From assembly GCA_045538755.1 (NCBI GenBank), contig JAZQEC010000007.1, positions 1-60,299 on the forward strand: a stretch of DNA of 60,299 bases. The letters are read 5' to 3'. Within the stretch, counting starts at the first letter, position 1. Every line of letters starts with the position of its first letter. Below the pieces are notes generated by a model. The model made no database searches and had not been told where the DNA came from. It saw only the letters and a list, made by a program, of their open reading frames with translations. A program made the position numbers and the translations under genes. This DNA is from UBA1738 sp045538755. GTDB lineage: Bacteria; Bacillota; Clostridia; UBA1381. This document shows, piece after piece, positions 15,679 to 24,391 of this stretch.

Positions 15679-16871
15679 ATGTTATAATTACGCCTTCAAG
15701 GCTTTCGGGCACAGTTTCTGCCGTATCCTCAAAGTCAGATGCACATAGAAAAATCATTGCAGCGGCTCTTTCAAATAAGCCCACAAAAATTAATATAAAC
15801 AACTTTTCTGATGACATTGACGCAACACTTGACTGCATTTTAGCACTCGGTGGAAATTTTGAAAAAGACAGCAGCGGAGTTTTGATAACACCTATTTCTA
15901 AAAATGTCAAAAAGGCCTTTCTCAATTTCCGCGAAAGCGGTTCGACGGCACGTTTTTTATTGCCGGTCGCATCGGTACTTTGCGAAAGCGCAAGCTTTAA
16001 AGGACAAGGCAGGCTTCCTGAGCGTCCATTTTCAGAGCTTACAAATCAGCTTCGCTTACACGATGTCGCAGTTGATTCTGACACACTTCCAATGAATACA
16101 AAGGGCACTTTAAAAAGCGGTGAATATAAAATTTCAGGAAGTATCAGCTCACAGTACCTTACAGGACTTTTGTTTGCACTTGCTCTTCTTGAAGCAGAGA
16201 GTAAAATTATACTGACATCTTCTTTAAACTCATCAGCTTATGTTGATATGACGCTCGACACTCTTTCGAATTTTGGTGTTCACATTGATATTAAAGACAA
16301 TATATACACAGTAAAACCCCAAAAATACATAAGCCCCGGCGAAATTTCAGCCGAAGGCGACTGGTCTGCAGCAGCCTTTTGGGCAGTTCTAAACAAAATT
16401 TGTGGAGGAATTAAAATAGAGGGAATGAATGAAAATTCATATCAAGGCGACAGAAAAATTATGGATTTACTTGATTGCACCGACATTGATGCATCTCAAA
16501 TTCCTGACCTTGTTCCGATTTTGGCAATCCTTGCCGCAAGTAGAAAAGGAAGAACCATCATTCGTGGTGCGGCAAGACTACGCCTTAAAGAAAGCGACAG
16601 ACTTCTTGCTATGACCGAGTGCATAAAAAGTCTCGGCGGAAATGCAAACGAAACGGACGACGGAATGATTATTGACGGCACAGGTTCTCTTTTAGGCGGA
16701 ACAGTTGACGGATTTGGCGACCACAGAGTGGTTATGTCTGCGGCCGTTGCATCCTGCATTTGTAAAAACAAGGTGGAAATCAAAGGTGCAGAGGCAGTAA
16801 AAAAATCTTATCCTGCATTCTTTGATGATTTTAAAAAGCTTGGAGGTATTTTCGATGTATTCGACAGGTGA
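15675..16871 (+). CDS. aroA: EPSP synthase (3-phosphoshikimate 1-carboxyvinyltransferase)
   Basis: Transfers enolpyruvate from PEP to shikimate-3-phosphate; 398 aa, somewhat shorter than the usual 425-440. Key motifs: KSDAHRKIIAAAL near the N-terminus, ESGSTARFLLPVA (PEP-binding glycine loop region), LKESDRLLAM and FGDHRVVMSAAVA. The PEP loop reads E-S-G-S-T-A-R instead of the NAGTA(M/T)R of class I enzymes, which fits the glyphosate-tolerant class II-like group, though tolerance would need testing. The start overlaps the aroB stop, and its 3' end overlaps aroC by 17 bases. Confidence 0.94.
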   Translation: MNVIITPSRLSGTVSAVSSKSDAHRKIIAAALSNKPTKININNFSDDIDATLDCILALGGNFEKDSSGVLITPISKNVKKAFLNFRESGSTARFLLPVASVLCESASFKGQGRLPERPFSELTNQLRLHDVAVDSDTLPMNTKGTLKSGEYKISGSISSQYLTGLLFALALLEAESKIILTSSLNSSAYVDMTLDTLSNFGVHIDIKDNIYTVKPQKYISPGEISAEGDWSAAAFWAVLNKICGGIKIEGMNENSYQGDRKIMDLLDCTDIDASQIPDLVPILAILAASRKGRTIIRGAARLRLKESDRLLAMTECIKSLGGNANETDDGMIIDGTGSLLGGTVDGFGDHRVVMSAAVASCICKNKVEIKGAEAVKKSYPAFFDDFKKLGGIFDVFDR

Positions 16872-17928
16872 TAAAATAAAGGTTACAATTTTTGGTCAGT
16901 CACATTCTGAAGCGATTGGTGCTGTAATAGAAGGCTTGCCTGCAGGATTTACTCCTGATATGGAAAAAATATATGCGTTTATGCAGCGGCGTGCTCCCGG
17001 AAAAGACAGATTTTCTACAAAAAGAAACGAAGCAGACTTCCCTGAAATCGTATCAGGCCTGGTGGACGGAAAAACTTGCGGCGCACCGATTACTGCAATA
17101 ATTAAAAATTCTGACCAGAAAAGCAAGGACTATGAAAATCTGCGATATGTACCTAGGCCAGGCCACGCAGACTTTACTGCACACATAAAATATGCAGGAA
17201 ATAACGACATCCGCGGCGGCGGACAATTTTCAGGCAGAATGACAGCACCGCTTTGTTTTGCAGGAGCGATATGTATGCAGCTTTTAGAGGAAAAAGGCAT
17301 TTCAATTGGAGCACATATTGCATCTGTTCACGGAATTTGTGATGAGCATTTTGACACAGTAGACATCACAAAAGAACAACTTGACAGAATAAAGGCAAAG
17401 GATTTTTGTGTGATTTCAGATGATGCCGAAAAGAAAATGAAAGCCGAAATTGATAATGCAAGAATCAATCAGGACTCTGTCGGCGGAGTTATAGAATGTG
17501 CCATAATCGGTATGCCAAAAGGGATTGGCGGGCCGCTTTTCGGCGGAATTGAAGGTCAGCTTTCAAGCAACATTTTTGCAATTCCTGCAGTTAAAGGGAT
17601 TGAGTTTGGCAGCGGCTTTTTGTCAAGCGAAATGTATGGCTCGGAAAATAACGACAGCTTTTATTTTGACGGAGATGATATAAAAACACGTACAAACAAT
17701 CACGGCGGAATTTTAGGCGGAATTTCAAGCGGAATGCCAATAATTTTTAAGGTAGCAATAAAGCCTACACCCTCTATCGCAAAAGAGCAAGAGTCGGTTA
17801 ATTTAAAAACCAAACGTTTAGAAAAACTCGTAATATCCGGCCGTCACGACCCTTGTATTGTGCAAAGGGCAGTACCAGTAATTGAGGCAGCTGCCGCAAT
17901 TACAATTTTAAATATGTTAGGAGAATAA
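16855..17928 (+). CDS. aroC: chorismate synthase
   Basis: Forms chorismate from EPSP with reduced FMN in a redox-neutral elimination; 357 aa. Motifs: FGQSHSEAIGAVIEGLP at the start, RPGHADFTAHIKY, GGGQFSGRMTAPLCFAGAI, the NQDSVGGVIE segment and RHDPCIVQRAVPVIEAAAA at the end. The frame opens upstream at 16822, but the ATG at 16855 follows GGAGGT by eight bases and gives the normal MYSTGDKIKVTIFGQSH start. Three bases separate it from pheA. Confidence 0.96.
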   Translation: MYSTGDKIKVTIFGQSHSEAIGAVIEGLPAGFTPDMEKIYAFMQRRAPGKDRFSTKRNEADFPEIVSGLVDGKTCGAPITAIIKNSDQKSKDYENLRYVPRPGHADFTAHIKYAGNNDIRGGGQFSGRMTAPLCFAGAICMQLLEEKGISIGAHIASVHGICDEHFDTVDITKEQLDRIKAKDFCVISDDAEKKMKAEIDNARINQDSVGGVIECAIIGMPKGIGGPLFGGIEGQLSSNIFAIPAVKGIEFGSGFLSSEMYGSENNDSFYFDGDDIKTRTNNHGGILGGISSGMPIIFKVAIKPTPSIAKEQESVNLKTKRLEKLVISGRHDPCIVQRAVPVIEAAAAITILNMLGE

Positions 17929-17931
17929 AAA

Positions 17932-19065
17932 ATGAATTTGGAAAAAGCAAGACAAACCATTGACAGAGTAGACTCACAGCTTGTTAAGCTGTTTGAAGAA
18001 CGTATGGAAGCAGTTAAGGAAGTTGCACAATTCAAACAAGAAAACAATCTTCCTATTTTTAACGGACAGCGTGAGCGTGAAATAGTAAACAAATTAACAA
18101 GCGAGGTTTCACCTGAGCTTGGACTGTATGTTAAAATCCTTTATAACACACTTTTTGCAGTAAGCCGTGAATATCAGATACGAAAAATCAGTCACGAATC
18201 AAAAATCGTTGACCAAATTAAAAAGGCACTTGCATCAACCGACAAGCAGTTCCCACAATCAGCAGTAGTTGCGTGTCAGGGCAAGGAAGGTGCATATTCA
18301 CAAAAAGCCTGCGAAAAGCTGTTCTTCAATCCGTCGGTTATGTATTTTGAATCCTTTAAGGGTGTCTTTGATGCAGTATCAAGCGGTATGTGTAAATATG
18401 GTATCCTTCCGCTTGAGAACAGTGTTCACGGAACTGTTACAGAGGTTTATGACCTTACCAGTTCTTATGATTTTTCAATAGTAAAGGCTGTTAAAATTCA
18501 GATTAACCACGTTCTTGCTGCTAAGTCTAAAGACTGTAAAATAAAGGAAATATGCTCGCACAGACAGGCAATCGGCCAGTGTGATAAATTCTTAAAAAGT
18601 CTTAACGGCGTAACTGTTACACCTTGGGAAAATACTGCTCTTGCGGCAGAATACGTTTCGAAATCCGACAGAAATGATATTGCCACAATTTGTTCACGCG
18701 AATGTGCGCAGCTTAACGGACTTCATATTATAAATGACAATATTATCGACAGCGACAACAACTACACAAGATTTATCTGTATTTCAAAAGAGCCGGAAAT
18801 ATATCCGGGTGCTGATAAAATTAGCTTTGTTATCACACTTCCTCACACTCAAGGCTCACTTTATGCAGTAATTTCAAAATTTGCCGCAGCCGGTATCAAC
18901 CTAACAAAAATTGAAAGCAGACCAATCCCCGGACGTGACTTTGAATTTGAGTTCTACTTTGAAATGGAAGCATCGGTTTACTCCGAGGAACTTTACGCCG
19001 TACTTTCCGAAATGGAAAACTCGGACGAAAAATTCAAATTCTTTGGATGCTTTAGAGAAGTATAA
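17932..19065 (+). CDS. pheA: bifunctional chorismate mutase / prephenate dehydratase (P-protein)
   Basis: A 377-aa fusion. Residues about 1-85 form the AroQ-type helical chorismate mutase (RQTIDRVDSQLVKLFEERM). About 105-280 form prephenate dehydratase (QGKEGAYSQKAC at the start, GILPLENSVHGTV in the middle). About 290-375 is an ACT domain with the ESRP motif (KIESRPIPGRDFEFEFY), which normally binds Phe for feedback inhibition; the partner GALV motif reads GSLY here. It makes phenylpyruvate from chorismate. Last gene of the operon, closed by a strong terminator. Confidence 0.95.
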   Translation: MNLEKARQTIDRVDSQLVKLFEERMEAVKEVAQFKQENNLPIFNGQREREIVNKLTSEVSPELGLYVKILYNTLFAVSREYQIRKISHESKIVDQIKKALASTDKQFPQSAVVACQGKEGAYSQKACEKLFFNPSVMYFESFKGVFDAVSSGMCKYGILPLENSVHGTVTEVYDLTSSYDFSIVKAVKIQINHVLAAKSKDCKIKEICSHRQAIGQCDKFLKSLNGVTVTPWENTALAAEYVSKSDRNDIATICSRECAQLNGLHIINDNIIDSDNNYTRFICISKEPEIYPGADKISFVITLPHTQGSLYAVISKFAAAGINLTKIESRPIPGRDFEFEFYFEMEASVYSEELYAVLSEMENSDEKFKFFGCFREV

Positions 19066-19072
19066 ATACATC

Positions 19073-19107
19073 AAAAAACCTGAATGCATTAAACATTCAG
19101 GTTTTTT
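19073..19107. terminator. bidirectional terminator between pheA and nifU
   Basis: Perfect stem AAAAAACCTGAATG / CATTCAGGTTTTTT with a seven-base loop, usable from both strands; pheA and nifU converge here. Confidence 0.9.
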
Positions 19108-19113
19108 ATTTTC

Positions 19114-19545
19114 TTACTTTCCTGCCTTTGGGCAGCTTGCACAGTCCGAGTTACAGCTTTGGTGGTCAACTACCTCATCATCTTTTCCACGATAGTTGTC
19201 TATTGCGGATCTGATAGCCTCTTCTGCCAAAACCGAGCAGTGTACCTTTTCAGGCGGAAGTCCGTCAAGAGCTTCCATAACTGCCTTATTGGTAAGCTTT
19301 AGTGCTTCATCAACAGTTTTCCCTTTAACCATTTCTGTTGCCATAGAGCTTGTCGCAATCGCTGCTCCACAGCCAAATGTTTTGAATTTTACGTCCTTAA
19401 TAACTTCATTTTCATCTATATCCATATAAATTTTCATTATATCTCCACACTTGGCATTTCCTACCTGACCAACTGCGTTTGCATTTTCAATTTCGCCTAC
19501 ATTTCTCGGATTAGCGAAATGGTCCATTACTTTTTCAGAATACAT
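19114..19545 (-). CDS. nifU: Fe-S cluster scaffold protein, NifU/IscU family
   Basis: A 143-aa scaffold on which [2Fe-2S]/[4Fe-4S] clusters are built. The three conserved cysteines are Cys33 (KCGD, with the conserved Asp35), Cys59 (FGCGAA) and Cys103 (HCSVLAEEAI). After the IscU core there is an added tail with Cys131, Cys135 and Cys138 (CNSDCASCPK), which may be another metal site. The ATG directly abuts the nifS stop (TAA-ATG) and has AGGAGGGG before it. This two-gene nifS-nifU unit is the common minimal cluster assembly set of Clostridia. Confidence 0.94.
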   Translation of the reverse strand: MYSEKVMDHFANPRNVGEIENANAVGQVGNAKCGDIMKIYMDIDENEVIKDVKFKTFGCGAAIATSSMATEMVKGKTVDEALKLTNKAVMEALDGLPPEKVHCSVLAEEAIRSAIDNYRGKDDEVVDHQSCNSDCASCPKAGK

Positions 19546-20730
19546 TTATTTCCCCTCCTTCTTTAAAACCTCTTCATAAAGCGGCGACATCATTCTAAGT
19601 CTTTCAATTATCGGCGGAATAGTTTTAAGTACATAATCAACCTCTTCCTCAGTTGTATCTTCGCCAACACTTAAACGAAGCGAGCCGTGCGCAATTTCAT
19701 GCGGCAAGCCTATTGCCAAAAGAACGTGTGAAGGGTCAAGCGAACCCGATGCACAAGCGCTTCCGCTTGATGCCGCAATGCCGTTCATATCAAGCATCAT
19801 TAGAATTGACTCACCTTCAATATATTTAAATGAAAAGTTTACGTTATTGCAAAGTCTTGTATCATCTTTCGGTCCGTTAAGCCGACTAAACGGAACACTC
19901 GCCTCAATTCCCGAAATCAACTTGTCACGAAGCTTTTTCATCTTCGCAATTTTTTCGTCAAGGTCTTGGTTTGCAATCTCCAAAGCCTTTGCAAGACCTG
20001 CCATACCTGCAACATTCTCGGTTGCGGCACGTTTACCACGTTCCTGTCCGCCGCCGTGAATAAGATTTTCAATCTTAACTCCGTTTCTTATATATAAAAC
20101 GCCTACACCTTTAGGGCCGTGAAATTTATGTGCTGACAAAGAAAGCATATCAACACCAAGCTCCGCCACATTAATCTTCATATGACCGATTGCCTGAACA
20201 GCATCTGTATGGAAAATAACTTTATGCTCCTTACATACCTTTGCAATTTCTGAAATAGGTTCAATCGTACCGATTTCATTGTTGGCTGTCATAATTGAAA
20301 CCAAAATTGTTTTATCGGTGATTGCAGCTTCGACATCGTAAGGATTAACACGTCCGTTTTCATCAACTGGAAGATATGTCACTTCAAAGCCGTGTTTTTC
20401 TAAAAACTCGCAAGCACCCAAAATTGCGTGATGCTCAATGCTTGAAGTTATTATGTGATTGCCTTTAGATTTATTGGCAAAGGCAATTCCTTTTATTGCC
20501 CAGTTGTCTGCTTCACAGCCAGATGCCGTGAAATATATTTCGTTAGCTTTGGCACCAAGCTGTTTTGCCACACGTTCACGGATTTCAAAAACTGCTTTTT
20601 CCGCCTGTCTTCCTACGTCATAAAACTTTGACGACGCATTCCCGTAAATATCTGTATAGTAAGGAAGCATTGCCTCCAAAACCTCTTTACTAAGAGAAGT
20701 TGTTGCATTGTTATCCAGATAGACATTCAT
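19546..20730 (-). CDS. nifS: cysteine desulfurase, NifS/IscS family
   Basis: PLP enzyme that converts cysteine to alanine and hands the persulfide sulfur to NifU; 394 aa. Seen: N-terminus MNVYLDNNATT, PLP lysine in SLSAHKFHGPKG, and the flexible loop SSGSACASGS with the catalytic cysteine (short-loop class I). The frame is open back to 20787, but that lies at the transcription start. The ATG at 20730 has AAAGGAGATG seven bases upstream. First gene of the nifS-nifU transcript. Confidence 0.95.
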   Translation of the reverse strand: MNVYLDNNATTSLSKEVLEAMLPYYTDIYGNASSKFYDVGRQAEKAVFEIRERVAKQLGAKANEIYFTASGCEADNWAIKGIAFANKSKGNHIITSSIEHHAILGACEFLEKHGFEVTYLPVDENGRVNPYDVEAAITDKTILVSIMTANNEIGTIEPISEIAKVCKEHKVIFHTDAVQAIGHMKINVAELGVDMLSLSAHKFHGPKGVGVLYIRNGVKIENLIHGGGQERGKRAATENVAGMAGLAKALEIANQDLDEKIAKMKKLRDKLISGIEASVPFSRLNGPKDDTRLCNNVNFSFKYIEGESILMMLDMNGIAASSGSACASGSLDPSHVLLAIGLPHEIAHGSLRLSVGEDTTEEEVDYVLKTIPPIIERLRMMSPLYEEVLKKEGK

Positions 20731-20774
20731 ATTAACATCTCCTTTTTCGTAAATTGAACGTTTACATTTTAACA

Positions 20775-20820
20775 AATGAACATTCATTCATATTATAATC
20801 TATTATGCCTGTTTTGTCAA
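20775..20820 (-). promoter_or_regulatory. nifS promoter with palindrome at the start site
   Basis: Minus strand TTGACA (20820-20815), 17-bp spacer, TATAAT (20797-20792). A palindrome AATGAA-CA-TTCATT (20775-20788) covers the expected start near 20785 and could be an operator for a repressor; no regulator is encoded nearby. Confidence 0.7.
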
Positions 20821-20865
20821 CGTTATTTACCTAAATATTATACATCAAAATATATAAAAATACTC

Positions 20866-20894
20866 TGTACAAAATCCAAATTTTGAGATATAAT
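20866..20894 (+). promoter_or_regulatory. promoter of tmcAL
   Basis: TGTACA (20866-20871), 17-bp spacer, TATAAT (20889-20894). Confidence 0.5.
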
Positions 20895-20924
20895 AATTAA
20901 AATAAAGGTTTGGAGGTGGGATAG

Positions 20925-22073
20925 TTGAAAATTGCAGGTGTCATTTGTGAATATAACCCTTTTCACAATGGACATAAGTACCAGATTGATGTATTAAAAA
21001 AAGATTTTGATGCAATAGTTTGCGTGATGAGCGGAAGCTTTGTTCAGCGTGGTGATGTTGCAGTTTTTGACAAGTGGACAAGAGCAAAAGCGGCTCTTTT
21101 ATCGGGTGCTGACCTTGTAATCGAACTTCCCGTTTCCTATTCTGTCTCCTCTGCGCAAGGCTTCTGCGAAGGAGGAATCAGGATTCTTGACTCTCTTGGC
21201 GTTATTGATGCGGTCAGTTTTGGTAGCGAATGCGGTGATATAGAAAAGCTGTCCGAATGTGCTAAAATAATGGCGGACGAGCCGCCTGAGGTTTCTCGAC
21301 AAATCAAAAAATTTGTAAATGACGGACTTGCTTTTCCAAAAGCCCGTTCCCTTGCATATAAAGGCATTCTCGACACAGAACTTGTTTTTCATCCCAATAA
21401 TATTCTTGCAATAGAATATATTTCGGCACTTGAAAAAATCGGAAGCAGCATCAAGCCTATTACAATTACACGAAAAGCTGTCGGATATCACGATTTAAGG
21501 GCAAAGGGCGAATTTGCATCAGCAACACTTTTGCGTGAAAAGCTTTCAAAGGACGAGGATATTTTAGAATTTTCCCCATTTGATTTTAAAGGCTATGAAA
21601 GGTATGACTTAAACCGCCTTACAAATATTTTTAAATATAAGCTGATGACCCAGGGAGCTGCTGCCTTTGACGGAATTTCTGATATGGAGTCTGGGCTTGC
21701 TAACAGATTTTTAAAAGCCATCGACAAGGAAAGTATTTCCGAAATTATTGATTTTGTCAAGACAAAGCGGTACACAAGAACACGCCTTCAAAGAATTGTA
21801 GTATCAATGCTTTTAGGACTTCGGGATGGTTTTAAAAACCCCGAATACATCCGCACTCTCGGTATGACCGAAAACGGCAAAAAAGTGCTTTCTGAAATGA
21901 AAAATACCTGCTCACTGCCCATTATAAATAAGGTTGCGGATTTTAAAAGCGATGCAATTCTACCCGATATTTTAGCAACAAATCTTGCGGCACTTTGTGC
22001 AGATAAGCCAATTTTACAAAACAGAGATTTTTTAACATCACCAATTATAATTAAAAAACAGAGCCGTGTGTGA
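20925..22073 (+). CDS. tmcAL: tRNA(Met) cytidine acetate ligase TmcAL (YlbM family)
   Basis: A 382-aa nucleotidyltransferase-fold protein with the N-terminal signature VICEYNPFHNGHKYQ (HxGH-like ATP site) and VMSGSFVQRGDVAVFDKW. The family makes N4-acetylcytidine at the wobble base of elongator tRNA-Met from acetate and ATP, as shown for the Bacillus protein. The start is TTG with GGAGGTGGG upstream; no better ATG lies near. It is monocistronic, with a long hairpin terminator that includes its last codons. Confidence 0.92.
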   Translation: MKIAGVICEYNPFHNGHKYQIDVLKKDFDAIVCVMSGSFVQRGDVAVFDKWTRAKAALLSGADLVIELPVSYSVSSAQGFCEGGIRILDSLGVIDAVSFGSECGDIEKLSECAKIMADEPPEVSRQIKKFVNDGLAFPKARSLAYKGILDTELVFHPNNILAIEYISALEKIGSSIKPITITRKAVGYHDLRAKGEFASATLLREKLSKDEDILEFSPFDFKGYERYDLNRLTNIFKYKLMTQGAAAFDGISDMESGLANRFLKAIDKESISEIIDFVKTKRYTRTRLQRIVVSMLLGLRDGFKNPEYIRTLGMTENGKKVLSEMKNTCSLPIINKVADFKSDAILPDILATNLAALCADKPILQNRDFLTSPIIIKKQSRV

Positions 22074-22150
22074 AGTAGTAAATAACTTTTAAGGCATAAA
22101 AATGGCAAGCCATCATTATATCACTTCACGCACAATCGCTCTGTTTTTTT
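22053..22150. terminator. long-hairpin terminator between tmcAL and the exporter gene
   Basis: AAAAAACAGAGC (22053-22064, inside tmcAL) pairs with GCTCTGTTTTTTT (22138-22150); inner TGTGAAGT / ACTTCACG adds to the stem. The two genes converge on it. Confidence 0.65.
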
Positions 22151-22976
22151 AAATAACTATTCCAACAATCACTCCGATTGCATAAATGAGTCCTAAAATT
22201 ACAAAATTTTGCTTCAAATTTTTGTTCTGTCTAAAAAGTACAACAAGTCCGACACCGGCACCTGTACAAAGCCCGCCGATTAGTGCCGAAATTGTTATTT
22301 TTCCTGCAAGATAAAGCTCTGTCAAAACTACCGATGCCGCACAGTTAGGAATAATTCCGAAAAGTGATGCTAGAAGTGCCTGCAAAACCTTATTTTGAGA
22401 AATAAATTGCATAAACGGAGCAATAATTTCTGCCGCTGCGGTAAGTATTATATTTACAGCAAATATATACAGGAAAATCTTTACCGAATGCACTATCGCA
22501 GATTTTAAAATTCCGCCGTCACAACTTTCGCAGTTACCGTGAACGTGATGATGCCCGTCACAGCAGGAATCCGCCGTTTTTTTCCGAATGACAAGGTCAA
22601 TCAAAAATCCTGAAGCTGCAGCAATTACAAACTTTATTAAAACAAGCTTTGCCAAATCGCCAAGCCTGTCAGGATGAGCAATCATAAGCGGAATCGCTTC
22701 GTCCGAGGTTGCAATAAAAATTGCAATTAATGTTCCCATACTGATTGCATTTTTTGAGAAAAGCTCAGATGCTATTACCGAAAATCCGCACTGCGGAACT
22801 GTACCAAAGGTAGCTCCCAAAAGTGGGCCAAGTTTTTTTGATTTTGTGAAAATCCCGTGCATCAGGGTATTATTTTTATGCTCTAAGTATTCCACGAGCA
22901 GGTAAACCACAAACAAAAACGGCAAAATCTTTACACTATCCAAAAATGAATGATATAGAATGTGTCCAACTTCCAT
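22149..22976 (-). CDS. putative 10-TM heavy-metal exporter (ArsP_2-like)
   Basis: A 275-aa polytopic membrane protein made of two similar halves. Each half has a helix with a conserved polar motif (GTVPQCGFSVIASEL and GIIPNCAASVVLTELY), as in the family called putative arsenic efflux or manganese transporter. The loop between halves is rich in His and Cys (CCDGHHHVHGNCESC), a likely metal-binding site. It starts right at the stop of the upstream gene (TAA-ATG) and so is cotranscribed with the aluminium-resistance-type PLP protein. The family name is fairly sure; the metal is not known. Confidence 0.75.
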   Translation of the reverse strand: MEVGHILYHSFLDSVKILPFLFVVYLLVEYLEHKNNTLMHGIFTKSKKLGPLLGATFGTVPQCGFSVIASELFSKNAISMGTLIAIFIATSDEAIPLMIAHPDRLGDLAKLVLIKFVIAAASGFLIDLVIRKKTADSCCDGHHHVHGNCESCDGGILKSAIVHSVKIFLYIFAVNIILTAAAEIIAPFMQFISQNKVLQALLASLFGIIPNCAASVVLTELYLAGKITISALIGGLCTGAGVGLVVLFRQNKNLKQNFVILGLIYAIGVIVGIVI

Positions 22977-24263
22977 TTATATAACTCCTCTGTCACGCAT
23001 AGCCTTTACAGACATAATTATGCCCAGCTTTGCTGACTCATAAGTAATTCCGCCCTGCATATAAACCATATACGGCGGACGCATCGGGCCGTCTGCTGAA
23101 AGCTCGATTGATGAACCTTGATTAAACGCGCCTGCTGCCATAATTACCTTTTCCTGATAACCCGGCATATCGCTCGGAATTGGAGTTACATAAGCATCAA
23201 CAGGCGAGCCTTTTTGAATACCCTCACAAAATGCCATAAGCGCTTCGCCGCTACCAAGCTTTATCGCCTGAATTATGTCGTGGCGGATTTCCTTTGAAGA
23301 CGGCTCAACTACAAATCCTAATTTCTCATAAATCTCCGCACACAAAATCGCTGTTTTAAGTGCCTGCGACACAACGTGCGGTGCAAAGAAAAGTCCCTGA
23401 TAAAGCGGTTTGTTCATACCCAAGGTTGCACCGTTTTCTCTGCCAATTCCGACTGTTGACAGCCTATATGCACAAAGCTCGATATATTCTGACTTACCTG
23501 CAATATATCCGCCTGTCGGTGCAATTCCGCCGCCGGCATTTTTAATAAGCGAGCCGCCGCAAAGGTCTGCACCGTAATATGTAGGCTCCTTTTCGTCAAC
23601 AAATTCGCCGTAGCAGTTATCGACAAGTGCCAGAGTTTGCGGCGAAATTTTCTTTACAAAACTTATCATTTCACCGATTTCGGCAGAAGAGAATGTTTTT
23701 CTTTCGCCATATCCCTTTGACCTTTGAATCCATACCGCTCTTACCTTTTTCTCTGTAAGAACCTTTTTAATCGCATCCCAGTCAGGTGTGCTGTCGGCTT
23801 TTAAGTCAATCTGCATATAGCTGATTCCAAAATCCTTTAAAGAACCCCTTCCTGACTCGCCGGCAATTCCTACTACTTCTTCCAGTGTATCATATGGCTT
23901 GCCTGTAATAGCAACAATAAGGTCTCCGGGTCTTGATACTGCAAAAAGCATTGTTGAAAGAGTATGCGTACCCGAAATAAAGTTGTATCTTACCAGAGCG
24001 TCCTCTGACTCAAATACCTGCGCATAAATTTTATCCAGCATATCCCTGCCTATGTCATCAATACCGTAGCCCGACGACGCAATAAAGTACTCGCTCGATA
24101 AGTGGTTATCGGCAAAAGCCTTCATAACCTTCATCTCGTTAAGCTGTGCCATTTCTTCAATATAGCGAAATTGTTCTTTTACATTTTCTTCACACGTATC
24201 AACAAGGCTCAGTATGTCTTCAGGCACACCAAACTGCTGCTTTAAAAATTCATTCTTTCCCAT
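22977..24263 (-). CDS. methionine gamma-lyase family / aluminium resistance protein
   Basis: A 428-aa fold-type I PLP enzyme. The family often carries the label aluminium resistance protein. The PLP lysine is probably in GGSLIKNAGGGIAPTGGYIAG; FISGTHTLSTMLFAVSRPGD near residue 95-115 binds the cofactor phosphate. The reaction is unproven; a sulfur-amino-acid lyase activity is inferred only from the fold. It is followed without a gap by the metal-exporter gene, which ties both to metal or thiol stress. Confidence 0.85.
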   Translation of the reverse strand: MGKNEFLKQQFGVPEDILSLVDTCEENVKEQFRYIEEMAQLNEMKVMKAFADNHLSSEYFIASSGYGIDDIGRDMLDKIYAQVFESEDALVRYNFISGTHTLSTMLFAVSRPGDLIVAITGKPYDTLEEVVGIAGESGRGSLKDFGISYMQIDLKADSTPDWDAIKKVLTEKKVRAVWIQRSKGYGERKTFSSAEIGEMISFVKKISPQTLALVDNCYGEFVDEKEPTYYGADLCGGSLIKNAGGGIAPTGGYIAGKSEYIELCAYRLSTVGIGRENGATLGMNKPLYQGLFFAPHVVSQALKTAILCAEIYEKLGFVVEPSSKEIRHDIIQAIKLGSGEALMAFCEGIQKGSPVDAYVTPIPSDMPGYQEKVIMAAGAFNQGSSIELSADGPMRPPYMVYMQGGITYESAKLGIIMSVKAMRDRGVI

Positions 24264-24291
24264 TTTTCTACCTCTTTTCGTTCAAATAAGA

Positions 24292-24320
24292 ATTATACAC
24301 TAAAATGCTCTTTTTTGCAA
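24292..24320 (-). promoter_or_regulatory. promoter of the PLP protein/exporter pair
   Basis: Minus strand TTGCAA (24320-24315), 17-bp spacer, TATAAT (24297-24292). Confidence 0.55.
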
Positions 24321-24338
24321 TATTTTTGGCAAAAAGAA

Positions 24339-24367
24339 TTGTACTCAGGCGTTTTTTATGATAAAAT
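24339..24367 (+). promoter_or_regulatory. promoter of the radical SAM gene
   Basis: TTGTAC (24339-24344), 17-bp spacer, TAAAAT (24362-24367); divergent from the promoter on the other strand. Confidence 0.45.
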
Positions 24368-24391
24368 TACAGAAATTACGGAGGGATATTT

